Below, piece by piece: positions 14,184-15,113 of a stretch of DNA of 15,113 bases (the first letter of the stretch is position 1; each line of letters begins with the position of its first letter). A model generated the notes under the pieces. It was given only the letters and a program-made list of their open reading frames with translations, was not told the DNA's origin and did no database searches. This stretch comes from Bacilli bacterium. Its GTDB lineage: Bacteria; Bacillota_I; Bacilli_A; RFN20; CAG-288. A program made the translations under genes and the position numbers. The stretch is from NCBI GenBank assembly GCA_900769965.1, contig CAAGIQ010000232.1, positions 1 through 15,113 on the forward strand, given 5' to 3'.

Positions 14184-14798
14184 ATGAGAAAAGCAGTATT
14201 AGTTACTTCAACAGCTTCCGATAATCTAATCTCGCGTTATCTAGAAAACGAAATCATTGGATTAGATGGCGGAATCGATATCGCTAGACAGAATGGCGCT
14301 AAACTCAGTTTAGCAATTTCAACTTTTGAAAACATCTCGTTACAGTACGTCTTAACATTCATGAGGAAGGATAAGATTGTAAGGTATAAAAATAACGAAG
14401 AGGAGACTCCGTATTTAAAAGTTCTTAACTACTTGTTCTCTCAAGGTATCGAAGACATTATCATTCTTGGAGAATTCGATCAAAATATCGAAAAGGTTCA
14501 TGACCTCCTCTTGACTTTAAAGAACGCTAAAGGTAACGTTTCTTTCCAAAGTCAAAACAGCATGGTGACCTATTATTCTAAAGGTAGTCATATCATCATG
14601 AAGCAAGATTATTCACGCTTATATTTAATTGGATTCCCACAGGCGGTTGTCTCGATGGAGCACGTCGTTAAACCGGTTAAGAACGTTAAGATCGATTTTG
14701 CTGTGAATAAGTCGATGGAGAATACCATATTAGAAAGGGTATCGGTTTTGAAAGTTAGTGAAGGAGGAGTACTTCTAGTACTATCGAAAGATGATTAA
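14184..14798 (+). CDS. thiN: ThiN-like thiamine pyrophosphokinase homologue with degenerate active site
   Basis: Active ThiN pyrophosphorylates thiamine to thiamine diphosphate. The 204-residue protein (from ATG 14184; an in-frame GTG at 14175 would add three residues) has the right length, place and fold pattern: LDGGIDIARQNGAKLSLAIS, a central IIILGEFD strand and an end GGVLLVLSKD. The signatures are lost. The DFDS motif reads TFEN (47-50). The K.KTDTE region reads NNEEETP (70-76). The GGR.DH motif reads QNIEK (100-104). The usual LGISNE-like segment reads ENTILERV (179-186). Thiamine diphosphate synthesis by this protein is therefore unlikely. The frame is intact and coupled to rpe, so it may be a pseudoenzyme or have another substrate. 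The symbol is by descent only. Confidence 0.75.
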   Translation: MRKAVLVTSTASDNLISRYLENEIIGLDGGIDIARQNGAKLSLAISTFENISLQYVLTFMRKDKIVRYKNNEEETPYLKVLNYLFSQGIEDIIILGEFDQNIEKVHDLLLTLKNAKGNVSFQSQNSMVTYYSKGSHIIMKQDYSRLYLIGFPQAVVSMEHVVKPVKNVKIDFAVNKSMENTILERVSVLKVSEGGVLLVLSKDD

Positions 14799-15113
14799 GT
14801 ATATCGTTCCTTGTATAGCTATTATAGCGATAATCGTTTTCATTCTTAGCCCTAAGCTATATAGAGCTAAAAACAAAGAGGAAGAGTTTAGCTATTTGAA
14901 CTATTTTCCAGTAGAAGCTCCTATAACCTATAAGCAGAAGATTATAAACATTTTTCTTACCGGTGTCTTGGCATTTCTTTGTGCTGAATCTTATGTTTCT
15001 TCACTTCTAGTAACTAGTTTAACTAACGTCGGACTTATCTCATCTTTGATTCTTTTCGTCGTTTCTTCTTTGGCTTATTTCTTAGCTAACTGTTTCACTT
15101 TAGAAAGCTATAA
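14791..15113 (+). CDS. N-terminal part of an unidentified membrane protein (cut by window edge)
   Basis: The frame is open from an ATG at 14791 to the window end, 107 codons. It starts eight bases inside the thiN-like gene, so translational coupling is likely; AAGGAGGAG at 14761-14769 is too distant to serve as a normal ribosome site. Three hydrophobic segments are visible: about 4-19 (IVPCIAIIAIIVFIL), 52-67 and 80-100. A charged loop KNKEEEFSYL follows the first, and an aromatic stretch (YLNYFPVEAP) comes next. I do not recognise the family. It appears to be the next gene of the same operon. Confidence 0.65.
   Translation, partial: MIKYIVPCIAIIAIIVFILSPKLYRAKNKEEEFSYLNYFPVEAPITYKQKIINIFLTGVLAFLCAESYVSSLLVTSLTNVGLISSLILFVVSSLAYFLANCFTLESY

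Noticed and set aside
5243..15113. Defence island or novel anti-phage system in the right part
   Set aside because: All recognisable genes there are housekeeping genes in a conserved order; the kinase-phosphatase pair is the standard PrkC/PrpC pair by position.

Overview
The window looks like chromosomal DNA of an AT-rich, low-GC Gram-positive bacterium of the Bacilli/Mollicutes-related type. The conserved block gmk-priA-...-rsmB-rlmN-prpC-prkC-rsgA-rpe-thiN has the gene order of the Bacillus subtilis gmk/priA/def/fmt/rsmB/rlmN/prpC/prkC/rsgA/rpe/thiN region. The genetic code looks standard: several genes end in TGA, and visible tryptophans are TGG, so this is not a UGA=Trp mycoplasma. I cannot name a species.

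Left part (1-5242) is accessory DNA. Bases 1-84 are the tail of an unidentified gene followed by a clear intrinsic terminator (102-138). An IS1634/IS4-type transposase gene on the minus strand occupies about 218-4426, but it is split by a complete IS66-family element (1453-3943). The IS66 element has 17-bp perfect terminal inverted repeats, an exact 8-bp target duplication (GAAGTTTA) and all three genes tnpA, tnpB and tnpC. Deleting the IS66 and one copy of the duplication restores a continuous IS1634-type frame of about 569 codons. To the right lies the C-terminal remnant of an AAA+ ATPase with a DUF234/PD-(D/E)XK-like tail (4594-5025), then the gmk promoter region.

Right part (5243-15113) is dense housekeeping sequence, all on the plus strand. 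The first unit is gmk-priA and a small DUF1904-like gene with a His/Cys-rich tail, ending at a terminator (8592-8626). The second unit starts from an extended -10 promoter that overlaps a perfect inverted repeat. It runs rsmB-like, rlmN, prpC, prkC, rsgA, rpe, thiN-like and a membrane protein cut by the window edge. The genes overlap or lie 2 nt apart, so they are probably co-transcribed and translationally coupled. Together they cover nucleotide metabolism, replication restart, rRNA modification, ribosome assembly, Ser/Thr phosphorylation and central carbon metabolism.

The most interesting signals are in this ordinary-looking operon. The RsmB homologue has lost the SAM-binding motif and both conserved catalytic-motif cysteines. 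The ThiN homologue has lost all its acidic and basic active-site signatures. Both frames are nevertheless full length and tightly coupled, which suggests retained non-catalytic proteins. PrkC is reduced to a bare kinase domain with a basic amphipathic tail and no transmembrane or PASTA part. The def-fmt position is occupied by the His/Cys-tailed small protein. I see no CRISPR array, no RNA gene and no clear defence system.
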